Below, piece after piece: positions 10,172 to 20,999 of a stretch of DNA of 64,000 nt. A program made the translations under genes and the position numbers. Source of the DNA: Chrysoperla carnea (taxonomy: Eukaryota > Arthropoda > Insecta > Neuroptera > Chrysopidae). The notes under the pieces are model-generated. The model had not been told where the DNA came from and did no database searches. It saw only the letters and a program-made list of their open reading frames with translations. Location of the stretch: contig NC_058341.1 of assembly GCF_905475395.1 (NCBI RefSeq), positions 65,851,501-65,915,500 of the forward strand. Reading direction: 5' to 3'. Every line of letters starts with the position of its first letter. The first letter of the stretch is position 1.

Positions 10172-12118
10172 TTAAATTTTTCCAGAAATTCTAATTTCCG
10201 ATGTGTTAGGCATTAAATAAATTTGACTTATTTTCATTATATTCCCATTTTCTAAAAGTACTGTATTATTACTTTCATTCAATGCAAGAATTGTATCTCT
10301 ATAACGTACTTTTTTAATTTTTACCCAACCTTTTTCTGTGATGCACTTTTTACTTAACACTTCAATTTCAGATTTGATTTGTACGTTTGCCTGATTACCA
10401 AAAAATGTTTCATGTAAACGTCGGCATACTTGGGCCAAAGGACGATTGCCACTTCGTAATAGAGATTTAATTTTACCTAAAGCATTTTCGAACGGAAATG
10501 CTGTAAAATAACTGAGTGAAGACTGCAAGTACTTTGCATCGTCCGCCAAATGAATTAAATAATGCATGTTTAAAACATTGCTTGTTGGTCCATATAGCTT
10601 TATAGCATCGAGAACAAATGCTATCAAAAATAATTTTGCATGTTGATTGCATTTAACAGCTAATTTATTACATGATAATATTCGACAAGCTGCATGCAAC
10701 AATAGAAAATGATTATATTGATCTCGTGATAAATGTGGTTTCATTATAATAGGCCCAATGTATAATAAAAAAAATCTGAACTCTGTCGCCTTCCACTTAC
10801 TAATATCATTAATATCACGTGTTGTTCTTTGAAATTCTTCAGGAACTTGATTTTTAAATGATATTAATGTTTCTGAAATAGCACGTTTAGCAGAAAAACT
10901 TAATTTTGCAGATGATTTAGAATTCAGCCAATAATCCACTAAGAGTTTTTTCATATTACCTAAACAAACCATGTGCATAAAATCTAAAATGAACATGTTA
11001 ATCATATCACAATTATTTATGCGTAAAAGTGGTGATATGCCAGTGTGATGATTTTCATTTGTCTGCTGACAAAATGATTCATGTGTACGTAAAGGTGAAT
11101 TTACAGAAATATAAACTACACGTCCATCCTTATATTCACCTTGAACTTCACAACGTTCACAAGCGTAATACGCACCATGATTCTTAATACATTTTACTAA
11201 TGAGCGTGCAGGTCGATCGCAAATAATTGCTTTAATTTTAATTTGAAAAATTTTATCATCAATACGAAGTCCATTACACTGTAGGTCATTCAATTCATCT
11301 ATAAACTTATCGAGATAACGATTTAGATCACTCGGTTTTTTATCACCACTATATATAGCAACCGGAAAAGGCTGATAGACTGATGAATGATGAAATATAA
11401 GACATAAAATGGGCCAAAATTGTTTAGAAGAGGATTTAAATAATGGGAGACCATCAAAATTAAAAAGTAACTCAATTTGACTTTCACTATGAAGAGAAGT
11501 ATTAACTAAAAGTTGAAGTGTATTTGTTAATCCAAAGTATACAAATTGAGAAGTACTATCGAGTTGTTCTATGCAATAATCAGCAGATGCTGTTTTTAAG
11601 AATGTTTTAGCAGTTTTGGGTAATTGTGGCAATGTTTTAACTCTCAAAATACCCAATAACTCTTCCAGTGTCTTATGAGGAATATTTGATTTTACTGCCC
11701 ATTTCCTAAGTTCATGTATTTCGTCAAAATCATCGGTTTCGTCACAAAAATCTTCTTCATCTAGACTTACATCTTCATCAAACCAGTTGTTATCATCATA
11801 ATTTATCTCTTCATTTTCTGCAGTTTCACTTGGCTCACAAATTATAGAAGAAACATCTCGAGCAACATCTACCAAAGATTTATCTGTGATATTGATATCC
11901 ACTTCACTAGCTTCTAACTCCAGCTGATCAAAAATATGAGTGAAAGGTGTTTTTGTAACTTCTATATTTTGGCTAATATTACTAATTGAAGGTTCTTCTA
12001 AGACTGATAAATCTTTTTGCACTTCGTCAATTATAATTTTTTTTTTTTTACGATATCGTTTAACACGTAAACGAGTCAACTCACGTTTTATTCTCAGCTT
12101 ATCCTTATTATCAGCCAT
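10172..12118 (-). CDS. CACTA-like (TNP2-type) transposase, intact (648 aa)
   Basis: A single long exon encodes a DDE-type transposase. After a basic N-terminus (RVKRYRKKKK) and an acidic stretch comes a conserved HTLEELLGILR-like region. Candidate catalytic acids are the D in NFDGLPLFKSS, the D in ICDRPARSL and the E in FENALGKIK. Between them lie a CERC zinc-binding pair, ENHHTGISPLL, FMHMVCLG and KATEFRFFLLYIGP. Only the general DDE family is clear; the CACTA/EnSpm (CMC) label rests on remembered TNP2-like patterns. The closest relative in the window is the 653-aa ORF at 13314-15275. The start at 12118 is the first ATG of the open frame. The gene lies head-to-tail upstream of the DUF4806 gene and just downstream of the 222-bp array, which may contain its promoter and its protein's binding sites. 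Confidence 0.75.
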   Translation of the reverse strand: MADNKDKLRIKRELTRLRVKRYRKKKKIIIDEVQKDLSVLEEPSISNISQNIEVTKTPFTHIFDQLELEASEVDINITDKSLVDVARDVSSIICEPSETAENEEINYDDNNWFDEDVSLDEEDFCDETDDFDEIHELRKWAVKSNIPHKTLEELLGILRVKTLPQLPKTAKTFLKTASADYCIEQLDSTSQFVYFGLTNTLQLLVNTSLHSESQIELLFNFDGLPLFKSSSKQFWPILCLIFHHSSVYQPFPVAIYSGDKKPSDLNRYLDKFIDELNDLQCNGLRIDDKIFQIKIKAIICDRPARSLVKCIKNHGAYYACERCEVQGEYKDGRVVYISVNSPLRTHESFCQQTNENHHTGISPLLRINNCDMINMFILDFMHMVCLGNMKKLLVDYWLNSKSSAKLSFSAKRAISETLISFKNQVPEEFQRTTRDINDISKWKATEFRFFLLYIGPIIMKPHLSRDQYNHFLLLHAACRILSCNKLAVKCNQHAKLFLIAFVLDAIKLYGPTSNVLNMHYLIHLADDAKYLQSSLSYFTAFPFENALGKIKSLLRSGNRPLAQVCRRLHETFFGNQANVQIKSEIEVLSKKCITEKGWVKIKKVRYRDTILALNESNNTVLLENGNIMKISQIYLMPNTSEIRISGKI

Positions 12119-12400
12119 TACTTTAATTATAGAATTGTATGGATGTATATATAATTGTATGGATTACATTTATCACTTACATTGAAAATTTAATATGTCT
12201 CACAATTTTAAATAAATAATTATGATAATTAACATTTCAAAAATAATATTTGTGCAATTTGATTTCTTAAGATTTCAAGTTTAATTAATTAGTCATGTTT
12301 TTGAATCATTTTAATTTGACAATTTCCATAACATTACTTTAATGCCAAAATTTTTCACTGGAAATTTAATACCATGACTACACACACAACGAATATATAG

Positions 12401-13158
12401 TCAGGCCAGCCTAACCAAAAATTGATCAGAATTGCACATTTAAGGCTTCATTCAGTCCAATAGATCCGGCCCGGATGAATTCAAATCAGGATTTTCTTAT
12501 TAAGATCATACCCAGGCCGTCCTGATCAAATTCGGAAAAGAATAATCTAGTTAAGGCCCTAATACAACTACGTTATCAGGGCCGGATCAAACCATGTAAG
12601 GTTTTTCTTATTCCGACTTTAGTCAGGCCAGCCCGACCAAAAATTGATCAGAATTGCACATTTAAGGCTTCATTCAGTCCAATAGATCCGGCCCGGATGA
12701 ATTCAAAACAGGATTTTCTTATTAAGATCATACTCAGGCCGTCCTGATCAAAATCGGAAAAGGATAATCTAGTTAAGGCTCTAATACAACTACGTTATCA
12801 GGGCCAGATCAAACCATGTAAGGTTTTTCTTATTCCGACTTTAGTCAGGCCAGCCCGACCAAAAATTGATCAGAATTGCACATTTAAGGCTTCATTCAGT
12901 CCAATAGATCCGGCCCGGATGAATTCAAATCAGGATTTTCTTATTAAGATCATACTCAGGCCGTCCTGATCAAAATCGGAAAAGGATAATCTAGTTAAGG
13001 CTCTAATACAACTACGTTATCAGGGCCGGATCAAACCATGTAAGGTTTTTCTTATTCCGACTTTAGTCAGGCCAGCCCGAACAAAAATTGATCAGAATTG
13101 CACATTTAAGGCTTCATTCAGTCCAATAGATCCGGCCCGGATGAATTCAAATCCAAAT
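12401..13158. repeat. 222-bp tandem array with CCGGCCCGGAT motif
   Basis: The marker tcaggccagc occurs at 12401, 12623, 12845 and 13067, an exact 222-bp period, giving three full units and a partial fourth. Each unit includes gatccggcccggatgaattc, ggccgtcctgatca and cagggcc(g/a)gatca. Units are nearly identical. The same short motifs recur at the left end (6285-6390), which suggests subterminal transposase-binding repeats. Confidence 0.9.
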
Positions 13159-13313
13159 CTTCTTACTAGGATTCCACTAAGGTTATTTTGATCCGATCCT
13201 GACCTTAAAATTCTTAATTACTTTTTATTTATCCGGCCCTGATCCGTCCCAAATCCAATTTTCCATCTAGGAACTGCCGTGTTGCCACCGGATGCCACCG
13301 GATTCGGCCCGGA

Positions 13314-15275
13314 TCAACTTCCGGCCTGCCTGATTTGAATTTCTACTCGGGAGCCTGTTATATAAATAGTATTTTCACCAAAAGGTTTAAACATTCCTGA
13401 CACTTGAATTATTTTTTTATTTTTTAATAACACTGTATTATTCGGATGTTTTAATGTAATAATTGCTCCTTTATATTGGACACTTGTAACAGGCGTATTA
13501 TTAAAGTCATCTTGATGCGATTCTTTGATAATTTTGATAGTAGGTGGAATTGTAACCTTTGCAATGTTTTTATATAATAATTCATTCATCCTTCGACAAA
13601 GTTGTGAAATAGGTTTATTTCCATTTCGAATCAGTTTTCCTAGTTTTCCAAGCTCACTTTCAAATGAATAAGCAGATATTTCAGGGATTGAGCATCTCAT
13701 ATTTACAACATCATCAGAAAGATGAATGAGACTATGCATATTTGACACTAGACATTGTTTACCATATAATGTTTTTGATGTTTTTACGAATAAATTTAAA
13801 CAATGTCTAGCTTGTCGTAACTTTGCAACTGCTAGATCTTTTGAAGCTAAAATTCTTATTCCTACATGTAAAAGTAGGAAGTGCTTATAAATATCTGGTG
13901 ATAAAATTTTCTTGAAGACGATTGGACCAGCATACAATAAAATAAATTGAAATTCAGTAGCTTTAAACTTAGCAAAATCATCTAATGATCTTGTTGTTCT
14001 TTGGAAATCTTGCGGAACTTGATATTTTAGTTGTAAAAGTTGATCACAAAGTAGGTCTTTCATCGTCTTACTCAATTTTACTTCTTTAATGCTACCATTA
14101 AGCCAGTAAACAAGAATTTTTTTGACTATGCCTAAGTACACCAGGTGCATAGAATCTAATACAAAGTCATTTATCATATCAATAGCAGGCTCAATTTCAA
14201 GCAAAGGTGAAACTCCTGTGTGATGTTCAGGATTCCGTTGATCTCTAAACGAATCATTTGTTCTTGATATGCACTGGTTGTCATTAATAGGATAAATTGT
14301 TCGTCGATTTACTCGCTGATCTTTCACCTCACAACGTTCACATGCCCAATAACCTCCATGTCCCTTAATACTTTTAATAAAAGCTCTAGCTGGCCTGTCA
14401 CAAATAAATGCCTTGATTGTTATCTGAAACAATTCATCATTTATTTGGATACCAGATTCTTGAAGATTATTTACTTCTGCAACGAATTTGCTCAAATAAT
14501 TATTAACATTAGGTGGTTTCTGTTTCCCACAATAAACTGCCACCAAAAAAGGCTGATATACATCCGGCTGGTTATAGACTTTACATAATATTGGCCAAAG
14601 TTGGACAGAGCTTGATTTATAAAGAGGTACACCATCTACATTTATTAATAATTGCAGATGACGAACTTCATGCAGCTCTGAATTCACAGATTGCTGTAAT
14701 TTTTTTTCTAATCCAAAGTATACAAAGTCTCCCGAGTCATTATTGTCTAGTTTTTCAATTTCATATTGGCCATTATCAGTTTTGGCACACTTCGGTAACA
14801 TAGGGTATTTTTCTCTTCTTAAAATCTCCAATAATGACTCGAGCCGGGTGTGAGGAATCGGAGGACTAGCTAAAGCCCACTGTCGGAGTTCCTCAACATC
14901 ATTCCAAGGCTCTTCATTACCATTCCCATTCAGTTCTTCATCATCATCAGTTTCTAAAAAATCTGGTGTACTTTCTTCAGACTCAGAAGAAAATTCATCT
15001 TCAGAAACTTCATCACTTTCATTATTGTCCGATACATCACTGTCAAAATCATCATTTAAAAAAATGTCATTATTCAATTCACTATTATATTCTACTGCTG
15101 GCTCTTCCAAATTAATAGACACCTGTGATGATTCTGAGGAGTTATGAGATGCCGAGGTACTAACTTGTTGGAATAACTCGACTCTACGTCTTCTTTGTCT
15201 CAATCGAGCCAGTTCGCGAGCTCTATTGAACTTATTAACATTTAACATTTTTGGTGAGCACTGATAATGAATCAC
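13314..15275 (-). CDS. Second CACTA-like transposase, intact (653 aa)
   Basis: This is a diverged paralog of the 648-aa transposase. The same landmarks appear in order: basic N-terminus (LARLRQRRRRVE), long Asp/Glu/Ser-rich segment, VEELRQWAL, NVDGVPLYKSS (first acid), ICDRPARAF (second acid), CERC, EHHTGVSPLL, SMHLVYLG, KATEFQFILLYAGP and SFESELGKLGK (third acid). The stop lies inside CCGG-rich sequence adjoining the 222-bp array of the first element. Two ATGs are close together (15275 and 15248); the second, before LNVNKFNRAREL, gives a start more like the paralog. No DUF4806 partner is found beside it. Confidence 0.75.
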   Translation of the reverse strand: MIHYQCSPKMLNVNKFNRARELARLRQRRRRVELFQQVSTSASHNSSESSQVSINLEEPAVEYNSELNNDIFLNDDFDSDVSDNNESDEVSEDEFSSESEESTPDFLETDDDEELNGNGNEEPWNDVEELRQWALASPPIPHTRLESLLEILRREKYPMLPKCAKTDNGQYEIEKLDNNDSGDFVYFGLEKKLQQSVNSELHEVRHLQLLINVDGVPLYKSSSVQLWPILCKVYNQPDVYQPFLVAVYCGKQKPPNVNNYLSKFVAEVNNLQESGIQINDELFQITIKAFICDRPARAFIKSIKGHGGYWACERCEVKDQRVNRRTIYPINDNQCISRTNDSFRDQRNPEHHTGVSPLLEIEPAIDMINDFVLDSMHLVYLGIVKKILVYWLNGSIKEVKLSKTMKDLLCDQLLQLKYQVPQDFQRTTRSLDDFAKFKATEFQFILLYAGPIVFKKILSPDIYKHFLLLHVGIRILASKDLAVAKLRQARHCLNLFVKTSKTLYGKQCLVSNMHSLIHLSDDVVNMRCSIPEISAYSFESELGKLGKLIRNGNKPISQLCRRMNELLYKNIAKVTIPPTIKIIKESHQDDFNNTPVTSVQYKGAIITLKHPNNTVLLKNKKIIQVSGMFKPFGENTIYITGSRVEIQIRQAGS

Positions 15276-15655
15276 AAATATAACACTAACACAGATGGTA
15301 CAATCTGAGGATTTTAATTATCGTATAAATCACGATTTAATGAAAATAAAGTTGTAATCATAACTTATTCGGTATGAAATGACTCACAATATAATTTTTA
15401 AATATTGTACTGATGCGATATGTGTAACAAAAGACTGAGCTTCGTAATACTAACTTTTACTGGCACATGCGCAGAAGTACTGAATTCTTCATTTTAATTA
15501 AAGTACTAGAATAAATTTCTTTTAAATTACAACTTTCAAAACATAAAATTAATAAATCATTTGATCTAAAATAATTTTATTAGTCACTTACCGATCACAA
15601 ATACCATGGAAAAAATTATTTTTCCTCTTTTATTTTCACTCGAAGCATTAAATTT

Positions 15656-16240
15656 TCACGTTAGGATTGCCCACTGAGGCCCCACACAGATCCCAATCGG
15701 GAAAAAACTGACCAAAACTTTTTCTTCTATCTTGGGCTTTCCCATTGAGGTCCAATGTAGATCCCAATCGGGAAAAAACTGACCAAAACTTTTTATTTTA
15801 TCTTGGGCTTTCCCATTGAGGTCCAATGAAGATCCCAATCGGGAAAAACTGACCAAAACTTTTTCTTTTTATCTTGGGCTTTCCCATTGAGGTCCAATGC
15901 AGAGCCCAATTGGGAATAACTGACCAAAACTTTGAATTTTTATCTGGGTTCTTCCTATTAAGGTCCAATGAAGATCCCAATCAGGAAAAACTGACCAAAA
16001 CTTTTTATTTTTATCTTGGGCTTTCCCATTGAGGTCCAATGTAGAGCCCAATTGGGAATAACTGACCAAAACTTTTACTTTTTATCTTGGGTTTTCCCAC
16101 TGAAGCCCAATGCAGATCCCATTTGGGAAAAACTGGTTAAAATATTTTACTGTTGTTTTGGGAATTCCCAATTAGGTCCCACACAGAGCCTGAATGGGAA
16201 AAACTAATTACAAATTAATGAATTATTTCTGAGGATTTAC
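15656..16240. repeat. 71-bp tandem array with CCCAATTGGG core
   Basis: About eight units start near 15667, 15741, 15812, 15883, 15954, 16025, 16096 and 16167 (71 bp apart, the first 74). Each has cccattgaggtccaatg followed by gatcccaatcgggaaaaact or a variant, and a T-rich spacer. The short ORFs through it on both strands are by-products of the repeat. It lies upstream of the 653-aa transposase just as the 222-bp array lies upstream of the 648-aa one. Confidence 0.9.
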
Positions 16241-16380
16241 CAATTAGGAACTGATTGGGCCCTCATAGAAATTTCCCTATTGGGAATGCCTCCTTGGAAC
16301 CCAATAGGGTCCAGATATACTCTGGGTATTCCCGAAGTAATTTCTAGTCGGGTATTCTTCATAATGTATTTATCTTTCTT
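16240..16380. other. Inverted CCCAAT/ATTGGG motifs, possible element end
   Basis: The 71-bp array passes into sequence with the same words in both orientations (attgggccctcat, ccctattgggaat, cccaatagggtcc) and a small hairpin (cccgaagtaatttctagtcggg without its middle). This may be the right terminus of the second CACTA-like element; I could not identify its left partner. Confidence 0.35.
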
Positions 16381-17030
16381 AATAATTATATAATCGACTC
16401 AGTGTCGGTGTCTAGACATGTCTAGACACATGTTTTTATTTATTTTCTACATCTGGAAAACATGTGTCCTTCGTGTGTATAATAAGATCTTAAGGACGTT
16501 TTCTTTAAACTAATCTTTTAAATAAAGATTAAGTATTTATAATTAGAAATCAACTTGTTTTATTTGATATTTTAAATTAACAATCACCTATTCATAATAT
16601 CCTTAATAACGTAAATGTCAATTAAGGTTTTTATTAAGTTATATACTATGGTGTTTTTATTAAAATCTGAAACAAAGTAATAATTAATTATGGAAAATTG
16701 AAAATTACGTACATTTATTTAATTTTGTTGAAATAAAAGTTATTTCAAATGTATTTAATATAAAATGTAAAAATGTTATATAATTATTATTCTAATTGGT
16801 GTAACTTTATTATAAATATAAGTAATTTTGTTAATATAATTTATTTTACAGAAGATTATATACAAATATATACACACATTTTCATGTGTATAATATATGT
16901 GAACAGTCATTTGTCATTCAAGTATGTAAACTTACGGCATAAATAATTATTTATAATTTTTCTAAAAAATAAATTTTTTATGGCATTATTGATAAAAAAA
17001 TCATTTTTATAAAAATCATTTTTATCGCTT
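16381..17030. other. AT-rich spacer, no gene seen
   Basis: This is low-complexity AT-rich sequence with no coding pattern on either strand. A short gtctagacatgtctagac palindrome occurs near 16411. Confidence 0.6.
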
Positions 17031-17880
17031 TTATTCGACAACGATATAATACGAACAAACAAACCGATTACGACCGACTTGGTGGCGATCGATGTAGTTT
17101 TTACACGTTGAGAGCTGATTAGTTTTTGAAATCGATCGGTAGTTCTCTGAGCTCAAAAATGAAGATGTTCGATGCTTTTGAGCTTCTAGCTCAAAAATTT
17201 CATAGACGTTTGATAAAACACTATTTTTTAATTTTTCAAATCGCGATAACTTTAGAATGAATAAACCGATTTTCACGCGATTGCTGACATTCGACGCAGT
17301 TTTTGAAGCTTCATGAAGAATCTTTAAGTTTCAATTGATAGAACAAAAAATTTTGAGGTTATTCCGAAAAAACGCTTTTTTGTGTTTTCTTTCGTCAACG
17401 ATAACTCACGAACGAATCAACCGATTTTGACCGGACTGGTGGTGATCGACGTGGTTTTTTTGATGTTGAGAGCTGGTTTTGGAATTGATCGATACAGCCG
17501 TTTAAAAGTTATTCAAAAAAAACCACTTAAAAAAAAATTTGTTTTTGCATTTTTTTTGAGATTTCTCGAAATCTATCGGTCCAAATAGGCCTCAAAATCT
17601 AAGTTTGGTCAAGCCCTTTCGAATGGCACCAACCGCGATCAAATCGTACAAGACGTTCAAAAGTTATGAGTGGTTTACATACATCCACACACACACACAC
17701 ACACACACTCTCATACATACATACAGCCATACAGACACCCTCGCGGAAGTAGTCAGGGAAGCTTCCTGACACCTTAAAATGTCGAGATCTGATGAAAACT
17801 CGATTTTAGCAAAACAGGGTGAAAACAATCTAATCCAAGTTAAACATCTACTCAATCATTTGAACGTTTCGAACGATTAC
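17031..17880. repeat. Dispersed non-coding repeat with CA microsatellite
   Basis: Two imperfect copies of a ~370-bp segment are visible, each with ccgatt..gaccg..ctggtgg(c/t)gatcga followed by gttgagagctg. They are followed by a (CA)n run at 17682-17709 and a CATA-rich tract. The ending, with aatgtcgagatctgatgaaaactcg, recalls dispersed repeats I remember from hymenopteran genomes. No reading frame is convincing. Confidence 0.55.
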
Positions 17881-17903
17881 GACAACGGAATTTACGGAGC
17901 ACA

Positions 17904-18967
17904 ATGAATATCATTAGTAATAATACAAATCACATTAAAGCTGAAGAAGATAATAATTATGTACATATTGAAACACAGAGTGTAGAAGCACATCATGCTC
18001 TTGTTTTAAATGTTTTAGATAAATATAATTATTTTTTTTTTTGGTCATATAAATTCCTTTGATGGTGTGAGCACTGCAGAAGTGCAAGTGAATATTCCAA
18101 TCAAGAAGACAGCTGAAAAAATGTTAACGATATTGGATGTGATCCAATTAATCAAGATCCTATCAAATCTGATTGTCAAGGTTTCCATGGAATCACTTCA
18201 ATTCATGATGACCAATCTTTAAGCAGCTTAACCGGTGTTAATTTTTCAATATTTGCACTTCTATTAAATATTCTTCCTGACGGAAAATCAGCCAAAATAG
18301 ATAAAAAAAAACTAAATTACTAATCACTTTGGCGAAATTGAAGACTGGTCTCACATTTACGGCTCTAGGAGTACTATTCTGCATCCACAGAACTTCCGTA
18401 CAGAAAATATTTATCAGTTATTTACAACAACTAAATATTTTGATGAAAAAATTTATCATTTGGCTTTCGAGAGCTACAGTATAAGCAATTCAACCAGAAA
18501 CTTTTAAAAAAAGTTATCCTGACACACGCGTGATAATCGATTGTACTGAAGTGTATACAGAGCTGCCGCCGGAAGTAAGACAGAGAGTTTTGATGTACTC
18601 TGAATATAAACATCATCAAACAGTGAAATTTTTGGTTGGGTGTGCTCCAAATGGACTGATAACCTTCATATCTAGGTGCTATGGTGGTCGTGCTAGTGAT
18701 TGTTTCATTACGAATGATTGTGGATTAGTAGATTTAATAGAACCTGGTGATGTTGTCCTTGCTGATAAAGGTTTCGCTCAAATTAAGACAGCAGTTGAAA
18801 AAAAAAGTGCTGTCTTTATCATACCTCCCTTTGCACATGATGTCCAATTTACAGCTGAAGAAATAGAGGAAACTTATAATATTTCTTCGGTCAGGATTCA
18901 TATTGAAAGAGTGAATCAAAGACTTTTATATTTTTTCCAAAATTCCAATACCTTTACTTCCTCACGT
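17904..18967 (+). pseudogene. ISL2EU (IS5-like) transposase, decayed
   Basis: The best-preserved part is the open frame at 18530-18967 (IIDCTEVYTELPPEVRQ, then GCAPNGLITFISRCYGGRAS, ADKGF and IHIERVNQR). This is the DDE_4-type catalytic domain of IS5/ISL2EU transposases: D in IDCTE, D in LADKGF, E in HIERV. Upstream pieces (near 17904, and 18190-18460 with DDQSLSSLTGV and LAKLKTGLTF) belong to the same protein but lie in shifted frames, with a break in the A-run near 18304. No N-terminal THAP-type zinc finger was found. The gene converges on the YqaJ gene to its right. Confidence 0.8.
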
Positions 18968-19342
18968 TGATGAAATTGTATTTGTAGTATGCAGTTTAAT
19001 AAATATTTCCAATCCTATAATAAAGCAATAATTCAAAAATAACATGAAAACAACTGTATGAAATTAAAACTTAATTTTTAAAATTTTGTATTATTTATTT
19101 TATCAATTTTTACCACATTTATGTTCTTGCTTTTTATGTAACAAATTAAAATAAATATGATAATTTATAACATTTATAAAAATTTGCCAAAGTCTCATAG
19201 CTTTGTTTTCTTTAATAAATCTAATGAGTAAGATAATTAAGTAAAAGGTTAGTTAAACTAACATTATTATATAAATAACATCATTAAATAATAATTATTA
19301 TAATCTGAAATATTGTAAACAGATAGTTAATCTAATTTTTTT

Positions 19343-20988
19343 TTAAATACGCGGAGAATAATCTTTGGAGATATAAAATTTTTGGAGTGCAGGTACAACT
19401 TTGTTCAGAAATTCATCGTCTCGTTCAATAGTTATTAAAACACTACCCTTAGGTGAATAGACAAATAAATCACAAAAAGCAATGTTAGTTACATACATTT
19501 GTATTTGAATTTGAGTATATATCGAGTGAGTTGTACTCAAATGTAATCCGTTCTCGTCAAATTTTAAGTATTGAATGTTGACTACCAACGATTCTTCGTC
19601 AAAAATAGGTTGATTGCGACACGAGTATGGACACTTGATTTCGAATAATCTTTTCTCCCAAATATTTATTTCATAAACTAGAATACTATCTGGACTACAC
19701 GATAACCATGGCTGAGGAAGATTAATAATAAGACCAACTTTAATCACTTCCCAATTCTGTGGTATCAATTTTTTGTATTCTTTAAGAGCAACTTCTTCAA
19801 GTTTTTTTTCCATAGCTCATGGCAGAATTTTCAACTTTCCCAGGATTTATAAATTCATCAATAACCTTTTCAACGTCAAAACGATTTTCTTTGACTTTAT
19901 AAGCATTACTGGCAGTAATACGCAACTTTCTTTCTTCAAACCACTCCGAGTTTCCAGACTGATCAATTGTTCCAACACTTATCAATAAGGCCTTATCTAC
20001 ATCACAGCAAACCTTATTTTCATAAAAATCATAGCATTGCTTAAGTATTTCATACTCATTACCATACAAGTTATTGACTAGTTGCAGCGTAAAAATTTCT
20101 AAAGTGACTTTTTTCGCTTTTTCTTTTAAATTTTGCTTTTCTGTTACCCGTTTTATTTCAACTAAGGTTTCAGGAGCAATAATCTCAACCTGATTTCTCT
20201 CTTCAAACTGAAGAATTTGAAATAAAGGTGACGAAGGGACAAGGTCTTTCAAATTTTTTGTAGGTACATCATAAGGCGTCAATTTTTCTGCTTTACTACA
20301 TAAAGGAGGAGGAGGAAATATGCTTGTCATTCTTGCACCTTTGTCATAACCCAACAGCTGACGATGAGAGGGTTTACCCCATCCTTGTGACTGACTCGTT
20401 TTACTAGCTGCAGAATCTGGAGAATTAATATAATGTATTGCGGCACATAAGTGCTTGCACCGTTCCCAAGGGCCACTTTTACAGTTGCAATCCACTTTGA
20501 AGATGTTTCGATTATCATCGAGCTAAAAATAATTATTTTGAAATTACTAAAAATTATTTAAACAACGTAATAAATATTTAAAAAATTATAAATCTGTCAA
20601 GTATTTTTATTTCATCAAAAATTAGAAGAAAAACTATTTTCTGACTTCGAAGTTCTTTACCGCATTTATAATTAATTATAAAATTATGAACACTAAAAGT
20701 AATTTTTAAACAGCTTCGACATGACGAGATTTTTCATGTTTTCAATATTATGTATAATAATTAGAAAAATAATTTGTAACTTACATAAATTTTTAAACTG
20801 TAAACATTAGAAACGTTAGTCTGTGCGACAACTGAGCAGGTTATGGTTGTATGCTTATTTTGATGTACTGTTTCGACAACATTCATAACATGACCGGACT
20901 TGAATAAATTTTTGCCCTTGATATCATTTTGACCATTAATTCGATCATTTTTTATAGGCAAAAACCCGAATTTAATTATTTTTTCCAT
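19343..20988 (-). pseudogene. SWIM zinc finger / YqaJ nuclease, one frameshift
   Basis: There are two exons: 20988-20785 (donor GTAAGT) and 20522-19343 (acceptor TTTTTAG), joined in phase 0. The spliced protein has a SWIM zinc finger across the start of exon 2 (VDCNCKSGPWERCKHLCAA). It then has a YqaJ/lambda-exonuclease-like domain: ITASNAYKV, LSCSPDSILVYE and LFEIKCPYS carry the usual acidic and lysine residues. The frame breaks in an eight-T run at 19802-19809, where one base too many moves the reading from MSYGKK into a stop. Apart from this the domain looks complete. YqaJ proteins are exonucleases. In ISL2EU they are thought to assist transposition; that role here is inference. Confidence 0.8.
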
Positions 20989-20999
20989 TTTTTTAGATT

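Larger units (their letters stand above)
6279..13310 (-). mobile_element. CACTA-like two-gene DNA transposon (proposed)
   Basis: Two same-strand genes (transposase and DUF4806 protein) are flanked by sequence rich in CCGGCC/CCGGAT/GGCCCTGAT motifs: 6285-6390 on the left and the 222-bp array on the right. The left edge reads CACTTGAGACAG, which recalls the CACT terminus of CACTA elements. I could not find a clear matching inverted terminus on the right, so the limits are approximate. The LTR element ends only eight bases to the left. Confidence 0.5.
17904..20999. mobile_element. ISL2EU element with transposase and YqaJ gene
   Basis: An IS5-like transposase (plus) and a YqaJ-type nuclease gene (minus) converge. 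ISL2EU elements are known to carry exactly this pair. I could not place the terminal inverted repeats, and the left end may be truncated against the repeat ending at 17880. The 19000-19340 gap between the genes is AT-rich and empty. Confidence 0.65.

Noticed and set aside
12118-12185. Start of a host gene on the plus strand (81-aa ORF from 11940)
   Set aside because: It is antisense to the transposase N-terminus and ends in AT-rich sequence.
14358-14803. Plus-strand ORFs inside the 653-aa transposase
   Set aside because: These are antisense frames of a convincing coding region on the other strand.
15656-16207. Short ORFs on both strands through the 71-bp array
   Set aside because: They arise from the repeat itself; the same words recur because the DNA is tandem, and no start or codon pattern supports a protein.
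17682-17855. 63-aa ORF with Cys/Val repeats
   Set aside because: It is a translation of the CA/GT microsatellite and not a protein gene.
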